From the NCBI GenBank assembly GCA_047967505.1, contig CM106540.1: DNA of 64,000 nt. One strand, given 5' to 3'. The position numbers and the translations under genes are program-made. Below, piece by piece: positions 45,847 to 58,191 of the stretch. Source of the stretch: Dipteris shenzhenensis. Taxonomy: Eukaryota; Polypodiophyta; Polypodiopsida; Gleicheniales. Under the pieces are notes generated by a model, which searched no databases, was not told the DNA's origin, and saw only the letters and a list, made by a program, of their open reading frames with translations. How positions within the stretch are numbered: the stretch's first letter is position 1; each line of letters starts with the position of its first letter.

Positions 45847-48800
45847 ATGGACAAGCCCGCAAGACTGCGAATCCCACCGTTTGGTGAAAGCAAAAAGTTG
45901 GATGGCACTAACTATCCACTCTGGAAGTTCAAGATGAAGACCATCCTAAGCGCATATGAGCTTTGGGACACTGCTACTGGGGTGGACGTGAAGCAGGTTG
46001 TTGCGAGACCGGATCCAGCAATGCAGGACAACAGATAGTACCAAGTGCAAATGAGATTCTCGTGTGGACAAGAAGAAATGTAGATGGGCTGTGTTCTATT
46101 GTATGCAGTGTTAGTGACTCTATCATGGCGTTAATTCAACATGTCACCATAGGGGAGGAAGCATGGACGGTCTTGAAAAATTAGTACGAGACCACGAATC
46201 AAACGCAGATTCAAAATCTGGAGACTCAACTCGTGAACAAGAAATTGTCTGAGTTTAAAGCAATAGATAAGTTCATCACCAAGGTGAAGAATCTGCGCGA
46301 TCAGATGACTACGATGGGCATCACCATCACCAGTGAGAATCTAGCATGAAGGTGCATATAGATTCTCCCACCAAAGTATGACGATCTTGTTACAACGTTG
46401 AATTCTTGTTACAACGTTGAATACGCAGAATAGAAATCCGTCCCTCAACTTTGAGGATTTCAGTGCAATGCTTCTGGAGGAGGAGATGCATCAAAAGACG
46501 AGGACTGGAGAAGATTCGGCTTTCTATGTTGGATCAAAGAAAGGTAAGGGTGAGGACTCTAGTAACCCATCTTCTTCTGATGATAAAAAGAGAAAGAAGA
46601 AGATCAAGTGCTTCTATTACAACAAGGCAGGGCACAAGCAGAATAAGTGTCAGAAGAAGATTGTAGATGAGAAGAACGGAGTAAAGAAAGAGTCCAGCAA
46701 TAGCGCGCAGGTAGTACTAGTAGAGCTGTTTGTAGCAATTGAGGAGATTTGCACGGAGGCAGTTCATGTACCTGCGGATGAACCTTGGATTATTGACAGT
46801 GGTGCATCGCGCCACACATGACCAGTCAGAAGGATTGGTATACCTCTCTATAGCTGGTAGGGAATGACATCTTGGTAGCAGTCAGCAATGATGCAAAATG
46901 TCTAGCAAAAGGAAAAGGTACGATAGTTCTCAAGTTTGATGGAGTTGTAAAACCGTTATCCGATGTTATTTATGTGCCAGATATCAAGAGGAACTTGTTG
47001 TCCATTTCTGCGATCACGGATCGAGACCTCAAAGTTCAATTCGATAAGAATGGTGCATAGATTCTGGATCTTGAAGGGAAGGTCATTGGTAAAGGTACAT
47101 GGTGCAACATCTACGAACTCTCAACTTTCAATGCTCGAGCCGATGTGAAGAACACTAAGGTGTGGCATGAGAGGTTTGGTCATCTAAACCTTAGTTCTTT
47201 AAAGGAGATGCATAAAAGTGGAATGATTGCAGACCTATGAGAAATTACAGATTTGCCCGATGTATGTGAAGCTTGCATGATGGGCAAGTAGCATTGGCAG
47301 CCCTTTCCTAAAGAGGCCAGCAAGGCAAAGGCTCCTCTAGAGCTCGTTCACACGGACCTTTGCAGAAAGATGGAGACAGAAGCTTTGGGTGGTTCCTACT
47401 ACTTCATGACGCTGATTGACGACTACAGTAGAAGGATATGGATATACTTCTTGAAGACTAAAGACGAGGCCTTTAGTAAGTTCAAGGAATGGCATGTAAT
47501 GGTCGAGAAAGAAATGGGGAGGAAGGTGATGAAATTGAGATCACACAGAGGTGGAGAGTTCACATCAATTGAATTCAAAAGTTACTGCAAAAGTCACACG
47601 ATCAAGAGGCAGAAACCCCGGCCACATACATCACAGCAAAATGGAGTAGCACAGTGCAAGATGCGCGTCATCTGCGAAATGGGTAGGAGTATGATGAAAG
47701 GGAAAGATTTGCCAGACTTTCTAGGCTGAAGCATGTAACACAACAGTCCACATTCTGAATCGTAGCTACACAAAGGCTGTGAATGGGATGACTCCACTGC
47801 AGGCCTTTTCTGGTAAGAAACCTTCAGCTGCACATTTCAGAGTTTTTGGATGTGACTATTTTGTGCATGTACCTAATGCTAATAGGACCAAATGGGAACC
47901 GAAGAGTCAGAAGTGTATTTTCTTGGGCTACAATGAAGAGGCCAAGGGTTACCATCTCTATAACCCTGTTACCAAGAAGGTAATAGTAAGCCGCGATGTC
48001 TTCTCAGAACAACCGCATAAATTGGAGGAGGATGCTTCCTTCCCAGACAACCAGGACTAGGATATCCATCCAGTTCAACCACCAATAGCAGACCGAAATC
48101 CCCCAATGGTGCTTGGGAGGATTCAAGATAAAGAAGAGGAAGAAGAGTCTATAGAACCACAATGGCAACGGCCATTCCCAAAGTGGGTAAAGTAGCTTTT
48201 GGACAGCAGAGAACCTCTAGCCATTGAGGAGCAACCATCTGAACACTGCCGGTCCAAGAGATTGGAGGAGCAAAGAAGGGTGTAGGAACACTTGGTCAAT
48301 TATGCTTTGATGATAGAGGTGATCCATGCTGATGAACCCAAGTGTCTTGAAGAGGCACAGGTGAAGAGGCACAGGGTGATGATAGGTGAATGGAGGCTAT
48401 GCAGTCGGAGTATGGCTCCATAATGAAGAACAACACTTGGGACCTTATGGATGGACCACCAAAACACAAGGTAATCGGCACCAAGTGGGTGTACAAGACC
48501 AAGTACAAGTCCGATGGCATGTTGGATAAGTACAAGGCTCGGCTCGTGGCAAAAGGATTCACACAGGTACATGGTTTTGATTATCATGATACTTTTGCTG
48601 CCACAGCTCGACTAACCACAATTTGCAATGTTTTGGCTTTAGCAACCCAGGTAAGTTGGACCGTGTTTCAGATGGATGTGAAATCTACCTTTCTGAATGG
48701 AGATCTCAAGGAGGAGGTATACGTGGAACAACCGTGACCAGGTTTTGTGATCCCCGGTTCAGAAGGTAAGGTTTGTAAACTGAAGAAGGCACCTTATGGG

Positions 48801-49874
48801 CTAAAACAGGCCGCATGAGCGTGGTACTAGCAGATTGATGCCTACTTTCTACAAAATGGTTCAGGAGGAGCCCATCTGATGCAAATTTGTATATCTTCAG
48901 AGAAGGAGGTAGGTGTATGATCGTGGTCCTTTATGTGGATGACCTTGTCATAACAGGGAACCATGAAGAGAAGATCTCACAGACAAAGCATTTGCTAGAG
49001 AGAGAGTTTGAAATGACAGCAGACCTCGAACTAATGCATTTCTATTTGGGGATTGAAGTTTGGCAAGAGCCTAAACAGATTTTCATCTCACAGCTGAAGT
49101 ATGCTAGAGAGATACTGAAGGCATTTGGCATGGCTGAGTGCAAGACAGTTGGCACCCCTATGGAGGTTGACGTGAAGCTCTCAAATGAGGATTCATCACC
49201 ACTGGTGGATGAAACGAAGTACAGAAGGCTTGTGGGCAGCTTTATTTACTTGTGCAACATGCGACTGGACATCAATTTTGTGACTAGTGTACTAAGCGGG
49301 TTTTCCAATAAGCCCCGAGAGAACCATTGGAGGGCAAGGATGCGGGTGCTGAAATACATCAAAGGCACACTTGATTATGGCATCACCTATACCAAGGGCA
49401 ACATCTTGACCAGATTCTGTGACTCGATTGGGTAGGAGACATGGACAGCAGGAGATCAATGACAGGTTACTGTTTCTCACTTAGATCTGGAGCTGTGTCA
49501 TGGGTCAGCAAGAAGCAACCTACAGTTGCTTTTTCTTCTACTGAGGCTGAGTACAAATCAGCATGTTTTGCTTCTTGTGAGGGAGTGTGGTTGAGGAGGA
49601 TTTTAGGGGACATGGGTCAGTGCAAAACAAGCCTACACAATTATCATGTGACAATCAGAGTTGCATGGCGATTGCAAAGAACCCTATGTTCCACGCTCGC
49701 ATAAAACACATTGAGATTCAATATCACTTTGTACGTGAGCTCATCATGGATGGAGAGGTCGACTTGGTGTACTGTCTGACTACAAAGAATGCTACGGACA
49801 TCTTCACAAAGGCTCTTGGAAGAGATTTGCTAGAGAGGCATCTTCATCGACTTGGCATTGGGCCAAAACAATAA
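45847..49874 (+). pseudogene. Element F gag-pol remnant
   Basis: Starts MDKPARLRIPPFGESKKL. Visible: gag, a 19-bp tandem duplication at about 46384-46421, the zinc knuckle region (CFYYNKAGHKQNKC; its second Cys is Tyr), protease DSGASRH followed by a 2-base gain, integrase with TLIDDYSRRIWIYF (about 47405) and an altered second catalytic site (RSHRGGEF, Asp to His), reverse transcriptase YVDDL (about 48934) and RNase H. Frames shift several times and Gln codons are often TAG. Pol ends at TAA (49872). Confidence 0.9.
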
Positions 49875-49895
49875 GTTCACTTGCGGGTGGACATT

Positions 49896-49904
49896 GAGGG
49901 GGGG
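49896..49904 (+). promoter_or_regulatory. Polypurine tract of element F
   Basis: GAGGGGGGG directly before the 3' LTR. Confidence 0.85.
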
Positions 49905-50613
49905 TGTTAGGTATCAATGCTCCACTCTCTGTAACTATGCAAGAAATATCTAACTCTACTTGTAAGCCCCCCATATGAGGACAAGGCATTTGAGTAGCTC
50001 AGTTATCCGATAGGTCCTGGTTTGGACACCAGATGGGGGCCATGTGTGGCCTGAGTTGGCACACTGCCAACTAGGCTACATGCAAGTGCGGGAAGGCATC
50101 CCATGATTGGCAACATTGAGGGTACATAAAGCATTTCTTGGGGCAGCCCACTCTTGGGTTGTGGGGCCCGTTTGGAGCCCCAAATGATCCCTGATGGCTC
50201 TGGGCCAAACGGTGACCATAGGTTAGTTGCTCTATTTTGTGCCACGGTTCTATTGTGTGGTCAGTGGCCTATTTCGGGACCGACCCCTAGTCAGCCATTT
50301 TGGGTAGATTGGGTTGGTTACCCAATTGGGTCTAACCGACTACGACTGGTGGCTATATAAGAGCAAGCCCGTGAAGCCCATTTCATCATTGGCTATAGCA
50401 ACCATGATTCCTTAGCATGCAACCACCATCCTCTACTGTTTCTAGCATGCCATCGAAGCTTCTCTCACGGGAGTGCACGGCTGGGAGGTAGTGCCATCTA
50501 TTGTATCAGTTTTACAGTAATCAAAATTTTGATTCTCCATACTATCTACTTTTCTCTCTTACGTATGAGATCCTGTTATCTGTTGAGCATAGACGTTGTA
50601 TTGTTTTCTTACA
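49905..50613 (+). repeat. 3' LTR of element F
   Basis: 709 bp, TGTTAGGTATCAATG...TTCTTACA. Confidence 0.92.
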
Positions 50614-52552
50614 TATTTGCCATTGCCCAGGTAATGGACAGATCAAATGTGCTTGCCTGCTACAGCTATCTACGATGAGAAAGTAGATGTTGCAGCTTAA
50701 TTTGCCATTTGGGCAAAAGGTGGTACATGGAGGACCCATGCCACCTTATCATTTTATATTATTACTACCATGGATTATGTAAAACACACCTTATGGGTCC
50801 TCTTATGTGGAAGGGTGGCACATGGTCATGTCTTGCCACCTCAACCTTGGGCCTTATGCACACCATATTTTATTATACTATTGCCACACATACAAGCACA
50901 CACACATATTTATGCCTTTTACTTTGGTCAAATTTATCCATAACACCACCATGTTGGTGGCTGTTCATATCCTAGTACAAACCAACCAGTGCACTGGCGA
51001 TAACTTATCCTGCACTACTACCATGCTATCCCTACACTACTGCCGTGCTATCCCAACACTACTGCTGCTATCCTAAAATTTGTTGCACAATGCTATACTA
51101 AAACAGTGCTCTTTAGACTATTTATTGTTTCATTAACCATCATATTTCATCCCATGCTTGCTTTTAGTATATCCCAACAACCACTGTTAACCGTCATATT
51201 TCATCCCATGCTTGCTTTTAGTATATCCCAACAACCACCGTGTTGGTTTCCCATAACGAATCCATTCATCTTGTAATAATAGAACCACCGCGTTGGCGGC
51301 TATTCATATTCTAGTGCAACCAACCACCGCACTGGTGATAACTTATCCTAGACTAATCCTACACTACTACCTTGCTATCCCTACACTACTGTTGTCCTAT
51401 CCTAAAATTTGTTGCATAGGGCTGGTGCCCTTTAGACTGGGTATAGTTAACCATCAGATTTCAACCACTGGGCTAATTAAGACATTTAAGTACTAACATG
51501 GAAGCAGGTCATTACAAAATCAAGTATTACAAGCACCATGAGAATATCCACAAGTTCAAGAAATGTCTGCAAGATTTTTATTATTTCAAAACACAATGAC
51601 ATTTGGTTTTTTCAAGGAAATTCTAGACTCCCAACTATCTTATCAACCTCTCTATAGCAAGAATCTCCCAGCTCTAGAGGCTAGTCTACTGCATAATGGC
51701 AGACCTCTTTACACACTCAGATTACACACTACTTGCTTGACTCTGCTGACTTATACGCCCATAGTAACTCCTTTCGCTGGGGGTCCTCTTCATCCTGCTT
51801 TTTGCACTATATACATCTTTGATCCTCTATCATGTCCTACCAAAAGAAACGTACGTCATGAGCTTGACAAGTACCTTAAAGGAGTAGAAAAAACAATAGC
51901 CAGGGAAATTAATAATAACCATCTATGCCGACTCCAAGTAATACACCCACCATTGAAGCATGTCCTCCTTGCAGATATTTTCCTCCTTCTTCTCTGGGTC
52001 TATTTCAGTGAGGATGCCATCCAACATCATTTTTAGATAGAAAAAAAGCATTCCAAAGTCTTTTGGGTATGCCAGAGATTCGCAGTAGGTGGATTGGTGT
52101 ACAGAGTTTTGGGGCTAGATATGGGCTAATAGTTGTGTCTGCAGTGCACTTAAATAGGGAGGTCATGGTATAATAGTTAACTAATCAAAATCTTTCGGTC
52201 TCACATTAGTGATCTAATCAAAATATTTTGTCTCACATTAGGTGTCGAACCGAAATCTTTCATCTCATTATTATCGCTGCGTTGGCGTGGATCAAAGGAT
52301 ACTATCTAGTCACTTAGCTGAGGAAACATTGCCCAAGTAAACTTTGGAGAAGATTAACAATTCAACAAAATACACACAGACTACATAGATTACAATCTCA
52401 AAGACTCCTTTACTTCAAATTACATCTCAAGGACTCCTTGTTGAGCTCCCTGATTGCAGGCTTGGCCCTCCTTGCTCCTTTCTAGGTTCCTTCATATTTT
52501 GGCCCATCCCTTCCCTTCATGCCACTTTCTCTTTCCTTGATTCGAGCTTCTT
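50614..52552. other. Non-coding stretch with short tandem duplications
   Basis: No convincing gene; the 157-codon frame at 51563-52036 has no recognisable motif. A 54-bp unit is duplicated at 51133-51186 and 51187-51240, and a longer diverged duplication links about 50940-51110 with 51285-51430 (CCAACCA, GCACTGG, GATAACTTATCC). Confidence 0.5.
51133..51240 (+). repeat. Tandem duplication, 2 x 54 bp
   Basis: TTAACCRTCATATTTCATCC...CAACAACCACYG occurs twice back to back with two or so differences. Confidence 0.85.
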
Positions 52553-52560
52553 TGTTGTAG
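52553..52560 (+). repeat. 8-bp TSD of MITE copy 1
   Basis: TGTTGTAG, repeated at 52809-52816. Confidence 0.88.
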
Positions 52561-52808
52561 CTCGGGGGGGTCACTATGTATAAACCCTCTATACCACGTG
52601 CGTTCAAGGCATATTTCTAAAATCCCTTATCTGTATAAATTTTTCATTAATAAAATGTACCCCTTTTCTATACAAATCTGTAAATTTTTTCCAAAACTAT
52701 TTTAAATAGTCCCTTATGTATATTTATTTCTGTAAATTTTAGAAATAAAAAATATCCTTTTGTTGAACTCACGTGATAGGGTTACATATGATGAGTGACC
52801 CCCCCGAG
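52561..52808. mobile_element. MITE copy 1 with CTCGGGGGGGTCA termini
   Basis: 248-bp non-coding element whose first 13 bases (CTCGGGGGGGTCA) are the exact reverse complement of its last 13 (TGACCCCCCCGAG), with weaker inverted similarity for about 14 further bases. It is flanked by a perfect 8-bp duplication. A close second copy at 57763 has a different 8-bp duplication, so it is a real mobile family. The interior is AT-rich. An 8-bp TSD would fit hAT-like or P-like transposases, but the termini are not a consensus I know. Confidence 0.9.
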
Positions 52809-52816
52809 TGTTGTAG

Positions 52817-53774
52817 GCTCGGCCCTTCTTGCTCCTTTCCTGAAGGGGCTGGTTCCTCCCTTCAAGTTCCTTTTCCTTGCAGTCAGTTGGCCTTCTTCAA
52901 TCTGAGCTCCTTGTCTTACTTCTCAATTTCTATGCCTTTCGCATGCGGTTCCTATGCATCTTCTAGGTTCTTATGCATCTTCTGTGCGGCGCCACACAAA
53001 ACTGCTCTTGCACATCTGCAATAGACCTCGCGCCCCCGCTTCTATCTTCTCCTTCTCTTTCTCTTCTCTTCTCTTCTCCTCTCCTCTCTTTTTAATAAGG
53101 AGTGGTAATTGAAATCAAGACCTCCCCATTCACAAAAGGAAGACTTACCAATGGGCCAACATATAGGAAGTGATGAAAGTGTTATGATATTGCTTATATG
53201 GTGAAATCTCATGAACTGTAACTCTCTAACCGTAGGGAGTTTCCTCTTGTTGTAAAAAGCAAAAGTACTTCATTTCACGTGCTCTATTCATAATTGATAC
53301 TAGATCGTAGATTCTGAACTTTTTCAAGTTCACTTCTTGGATGCACACCACACGAGGAGAGTGGATATTTATGTCACTTCTTAACGAGTTCAAGGATTTG
53401 GTGCTTGGTCCTCCGCTCATTATAGCTACCAATTCGCAAGATCTCTTTCTTGATCTTCATGTAAATCTTCAACAATGGATTGTATAATGCATAGTTCAAG
53501 GAGATGATGGGTGGGATGATACACCATGGACGATTTAAGGTGAAGAACTAGTGATACACTGGGAGGACTTTGATTTCAATTCTACTCATTGTGCAGTTAT
53601 CGAGCTACTTGTTGCATTGCAGGTAATTCAAAGGGTGAAATTCTTCAAAGGGTGGGATGCTCCCCAAGCTTGGGGGGAGATTTGACGCATCTGCTTATTA
53701 ATTCCTGTGGATAAGCTCCTCTTGAATGATTTCTTCTCGATCTCACTACAAAGGTTTCTAGGGCTTGGCTATGG
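52817..53774. other. Stretch without supported genes
   Basis: Includes a CTCTT pyrimidine tract at about 53045-53090 and a purine run (GCTTGGGGGGAGATT) at about 53669 that could be a retroelement polypurine tract. Nothing else recognised. Confidence 0.35.
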
Positions 53775-54415
53775 TTGGTAATGTTCGACCAAGGAAATCC
53801 CTTTGTACGTAATCAACCTTTTGTGCCTCATTTTGAGCTTCAAGTTGGAATTCTTTTTGGTCTAAAGATAAACTATCAACAAAGGATTGCAAATTTATTT
53901 GGTGTTGAATGCCTTGCTCAAGTATTGAATTCTCCCCACCCTCTCCTTCTACCTATCTTGGACTATCGAGAAACTTGGGATGTCTGGATTTTAGTCTTGG
54001 TGTGATGACATATTGGCTCCTCCAATTTGACAGCGCATACAAATCTTCGACCAAGGCTGCTAGTGTGGGTGTGAAGCTCACTTCACCAAGGGATGAGATG
54101 TATTGTTATAGCAAGTCTACATCAGCAAGTACTTGCAACCAAGATGAGTCCTCGGCACTCATTTTTGGGCTAGAAAAGGTGCAAGAACATCACATCAAGC
54201 CACTTGAAGTGCAAGGACATTCTCAACTTGTGTGTGAACAAGTTAGTGGAAGGTGGAAGGTTCGGAGTGAAGGCTTGTTCCATGACATCAACAAGCATTG
54301 GAACTTTGCCAACAATTTGAAGAGGTAAAAATTGAGCATATCCCTTGAGCTCAAAATATAGTTGCTGATTTCTTGGCACGTGAAGCTTGTACTTCAATCA
54401 CGCATGAAGTGAGTG
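53775..54415 (+). pseudogene. Gypsy-type RNase H domain remnant
   Basis: An upstream frame ends with LLPILDYRETWDV. In a shifted frame from about 54011 there follow LLQFDSAYKS, GVKLTSPRDEMYCYS, NQDESSALIFGLE, LEVQGHSQLVCEQVSGRWKV and, after one more shift, KIEHIP*AQNIVADFLAREA. This is the order of an RNase H fold: Asp in FDSA; Glu in the ESSALIFGLE helix; Asp, here His, in GHSQLV; and Asp in NIVADFLA. It matches the extra RNase H found in some plant Ty3/gypsy (Tat-type) elements. Broken by two frameshifts and a TGA. Confidence 0.65.
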
Positions 54416-54964
54416 GAAGCATCGCCCCAACAAAGCCACAAGCCACGAATGAGCATGATCATTTGTAAGGAATTCAAAGGTTGTAGTCATCATGAAACTA
54501 AGTGTTGGGTATATTTAATACGAGTTTACCGACTTTGGAAGATTATCAAAAAGGTCCTTAAGGACATTGCACAAAAGAAGGATGCCAAACCGCACACCCC
54601 TTGAAGAAATAGCATGGCGACTACAAGAACTAGAAGAAGCTAAAGGTGATGTGCAAGCTCTCCAACTGTTGACATTTGTCATGGCATTCTTGTTTACCTT
54701 GATGAACAACCTCATGCAGCACCACGTCTCTAACCCTCGCTTATTAACATGGATGCAATATCATGAGGGTTGGTCCTTTTAAGATTGTCTATGAGCTATT
54801 CTATGCTGAAGATTCTTCTCATATAATATTTCACAATACACCAGTCACACCCTACCCTGCCTATGTGTGCTTTGTAGATGTATCTTCACCTGATTTTTAG
54901 TTCAAGCTATCTCTTTCCATTGTTTGCCAATAGATATCATCTCTCTCTTTTCCATCTTCCAAGC

Positions 54965-55650
54965 ATGGCTGAAATTCCCGTGTTCTGTGGTCGGGTGGAA
55001 GAAAATCCAAATGAGTATCTTGTGGCCTTCAAGTGCCATTGTGTTTCTCTTAAATTTCTTATTGAAGATAGATGGCTGTTGGTTCTTCCCACATTTCTAG
55101 AGGGTTTGGCTCAAGTGTGGTATGAGAAGCAGGGCGAAGACGTTCGCCAAAGTTGGCCAAGGTTGATAGTAGCTATGATCGACTATTTCGGTAAAGAAGA
55201 GCAGCCGAAGAATGTGTACCTGTAGGTGGCAAACATGAAGCAGTCAGACGATATGTGGATCGAGCGGCCGTGCTCCTAGACCGTTTGATTGCCACGCAAG
55301 AGGACAATGCCAGATTTTGAGCTGGAATGACTCAGCATGTGCTGGGCTACCTCGTAGCAGGAGCAAGTGATGAATTTCATCTCAAGCTTAAATGGGAGAA
55401 TCCAGAAACCATGGTGCTAGCACATGAGATTGCTCAAAAGTTTGATAAAGTTCAATTTGACCCCGCTTCAAAGAAGACGATTGTCCCTCTGCAACCCCCT
55501 CAATTCTTGCAACAACAACCTCAGGGGTCCAACTCAAGGGCATACACCCACCCCCCATCAGGGATGTATCCACCGCCTCCACCTAAGATGTATGGTCCTC
55601 CCTTAGATGCTTACCCTCAACAAGGAGTATATCCTCAACCTCTGCCTGGC
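54965..55650 (+). pseudogene. Ty3/gypsy gag remnant
   Basis: Starts MAEIPVFCGRVEENPNEYL; the helix pattern with LPTFLEGLAQVWYEKQ and WPRLIVAMIDYFGKEE fits the retrotransposon gag domain. TAG at 55223 (Gln position), a frameshift near 55250 and TGA at 55318 break it. The rest (MTQHVLGYLVAGAS...) continues to a Pro/Gln/Tyr-rich tail ending at TGA 55651. No LTR is seen. Gypsy-like decayed text continues to about 55949, where copia sequence starts. Confidence 0.7.
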
Positions 55651-57754
55651 TGAAGATTTCCCCAACCTCGCCCATGAGCCCCCCTCCTTCCTACTCCCCC
55701 GGCCCCTCCTGCTAAAGAACCTAGAGTCTGTGACCTAGCCAAGGCCCTCAATGATCTTCGGCTTGAGATGGTGGGCATCAGAAATTAAGCCAATCACCTG
55801 CTTCATCATCCTCTCCCCCTCCTACACCCACCGGGCTTGGGAGGAGTGGTAAGAGAACTCAGCCTGCCAAATCTCCATGTCCTGAAGCTCTAGGCGAGCG
55901 CTTTTGAATTTGTTGCTAAGCCACTAAGAACCTGGGTCCTACTCCTTGAGATCAATGCAGTCACACATGATAGTGACAATGACGTTCTCTTCATGTCTAG
56001 TTTATCTACAGAGTTGCTTACCACTTCAGATGATGCATATTCCTAGGATTGGATTTTCGATTCTGGTGCTTCCTTCCATGTTACTCCCCATAGGGAATGG
56101 TTCTCCACTTATGATAGTGGAAAGACAGGTTGTGTGCATCTTGGAAATGACTATGCATGTGACATAGTGGGAGTAGGTGACATAAAGTTTTCTCTTGCAA
56201 ATGGGTCTGAATTTATTTTGAAACATGTGAGACATGTGCCTAAGTTGACCAAGTGTCTTATTACAATGGGTTAGCTAGATGATGCTGGTTTTCACACCAC
56301 TTTTGGCTTTCAGAGTTGGAAATTCAGAAGGGCTCTATGCTTTTGGCCAGGGGTTCCAAATGTGGGACTTTGTATCCCTTACATGTATCAGGGGTATTTG
56401 ATCATGTTGTTGCAATAACCGAGCAGCCAAGCACTTCTTTGTGGCATTGCAAGTTGGGGCACATGAGCTAGAATGGAATGAAACTCTTATGCCGTTTGGG
56501 TTATGTACCGCATTTGAGTTTCTCTGATTTTGAATTTTGTGATCATTGTCTCTATGGGAAGCAGACTAAATCAGCCCATAAAAGAAGGGGAAAGAAAGAG
56601 TTTGAAAAGCTTGATTTGGTGCATTCAGACGTATGTGGTCCCATGCCTGCATGGTCATTAGGCGGGGCTGAATACTATGTGACATTCATTGATGATGCAA
56701 CTAGGAAATTGTGGGCTTATGCTATAGTTCAGAAGAGTGATGTGTTCCAGGTATTTCAAAAATGGCTGCCCTTGGTTGAGAATCAGTCAGGTAGAATGCT
56801 TAAATGCCTATGGACTGACAATGGTGGAGAGTATCTCTCTCATAACTTTCAGCATTTCTATGATACACGTGGGATTAAGAGGAAGCTCACATCCCCTCAT
56901 ACTCCAAAGCCAAATCTAGTTGCAAAAAAGATGAATCGTACCATTCAAGAAAGGTTGCAATGCATGCTTTCCAATGCAAGTCTTTCTGGTGGTTTTTGGG
57001 CTGAGGCAATGAAGACTGCAGTGCATGTGATCAATAGATCACCTAGTAAGAGTTTGGATGGTGGTATTCGTGAAAAGGCATGGAGTGGCAAGAAGCCCTC
57101 TTACTATCATTTGTGTATATTTGGGTGTGAGGCATTTGCACATGTGCCAAAAGAGCTTCGAAAGAAGCTAGATCCTAAGTCTAGGAAATGCATCTTTCTA
57201 GGTTATGGTGAAAGTGGAGAGATGGGCTATCGTCTTTGGGATCCAGAAGCAAAGAAGATCATATGCAGCCATGATGTAGTCTTCAATGAGAAGAAGATGC
57301 ATAAGGCACCCATGAGGGATGTGGAAATGAGGAGAATCACTTTCCAAGATGTGATTCCACCTGCATATGTTGATAGACAGCAACCTGTCCATGCACCAAA
57401 TGTGCAAGAAATGGTACCACCAAGTACTCCCACAGGTATACAATCAAGGGTAGATGATGGATCATCTATTGGTGGAAACGATGAGCCAAATGTGGCTGAT
57501 ATGCAGGTGGGACAGCAAGCTGAAATGCCCGTGAGAAGATCATCCAGAGTGTCTAGACCGCCTAATAGGTTTGTTCCAAGGGTAGACTATGTGATGCTTA
57601 CTGATTGCGGGGAGCCTTCTTGCTACAGAGAGGCTATGATGCACGAGGATTAATGCAAGTGGGAGTATGCTATGCAATCAGAGATGAGTTCACTTATGAA
57701 GAATAAGACTTGGGACTTGGTTTCTTTGCCACATGAAAAGAAAGCATTGCCATG

Positions 57755-57762
57755 TAAATGGG
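57755..57762 (+). repeat. 8-bp TSD of MITE copy 2
   Basis: TAAATGGG, repeated at 58009-58016. Element G has it once (CATGTAAATGGGTCTAC, about 62725), which proves the pre-insertion state. Confidence 0.95.
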
Positions 57763-58008
57763 CTCGGGGGGGTCACTATGTATAAACCCTCAATATCACG
57801 TGCGTTCAAGGCCTATTTGTAAAATCCCTTATCTGTAATTTTTCCATTAATAAAATGTACCCTTTTTCTATATAAATCTGTAAATTTTTCCCCAAATCAA
57901 TTTAAATACTCCCTTATGTCAATTAATTTTTGTAAAATTTAGATATTAAAAATATCCTTCTGTTGAACTCACGTGATAGGGTTACATATGATGACTGACC
58001 CCCCCGAG
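57763..58008. mobile_element. MITE copy 2 with CTCGGGGGGGTCA termini
   Basis: 246 bp, nearly the same sequence and identical 13-bp inverted termini as copy 1. It is inserted in the reverse transcriptase of copia G' with a perfect 8-bp TSD; the uninterrupted sister sequence in G gives an exact empty site. Confidence 0.95.
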
Positions 58009-58191
58009 TAAATGGGTCTACAAGATGAAGGTCACAGGTGATGATGTGCCTAGGTCCAAGGCCCATTTGGTCGCTAAAGGGTTCAAGCAAGAGAAGGGTG
58101 TGGACTTTGACGAGATATTCTCTCCGGTTGTGAAGATGACCACACTTAGATGCATGCTTGGACTAGTGGCATCAGAGGATATGGAGCTTAT

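Larger units (their letters stand above)
45053..50613 (+). mobile_element. Copia element F, full length (D family)
   Basis: 5561-bp element with both LTRs (722 and 709 bp), a primer-binding site, a decayed gag-pol, a polypurine tract and a near-perfect TSD. LTR divergence is clearly visible, so it is older than the element at 12400. It serves as the reference for what D has lost. Confidence 0.93.
55950..58191 (+). pseudogene. Copia fragment G', protease to reverse transcriptase
   Basis: Very similar to G from the gag-protease boundary (INAVTHDSDNDVLFMS) to the reverse transcriptase (about 62912 in G). Protease DSGASFHVTPHREW (about 56059), integrase HHCC, catalytic D in HSDVCG and WTDNGGEY, and start of reverse transcriptase. 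TAG codons at Gln near 56044, 56273 and 56470, TAA at 57651, one lost base near 56325. It is interrupted by MITE copy 2 and ends where G is inserted. The 5' end joins gypsy gag without LTR or TSD. Confidence 0.9.

Noticed and set aside
51563-52036. 157-codon plus-strand ORF
   Set aside because: No motif, no neighbour logic and a composition like the surrounding non-coding DNA; length alone is not enough.
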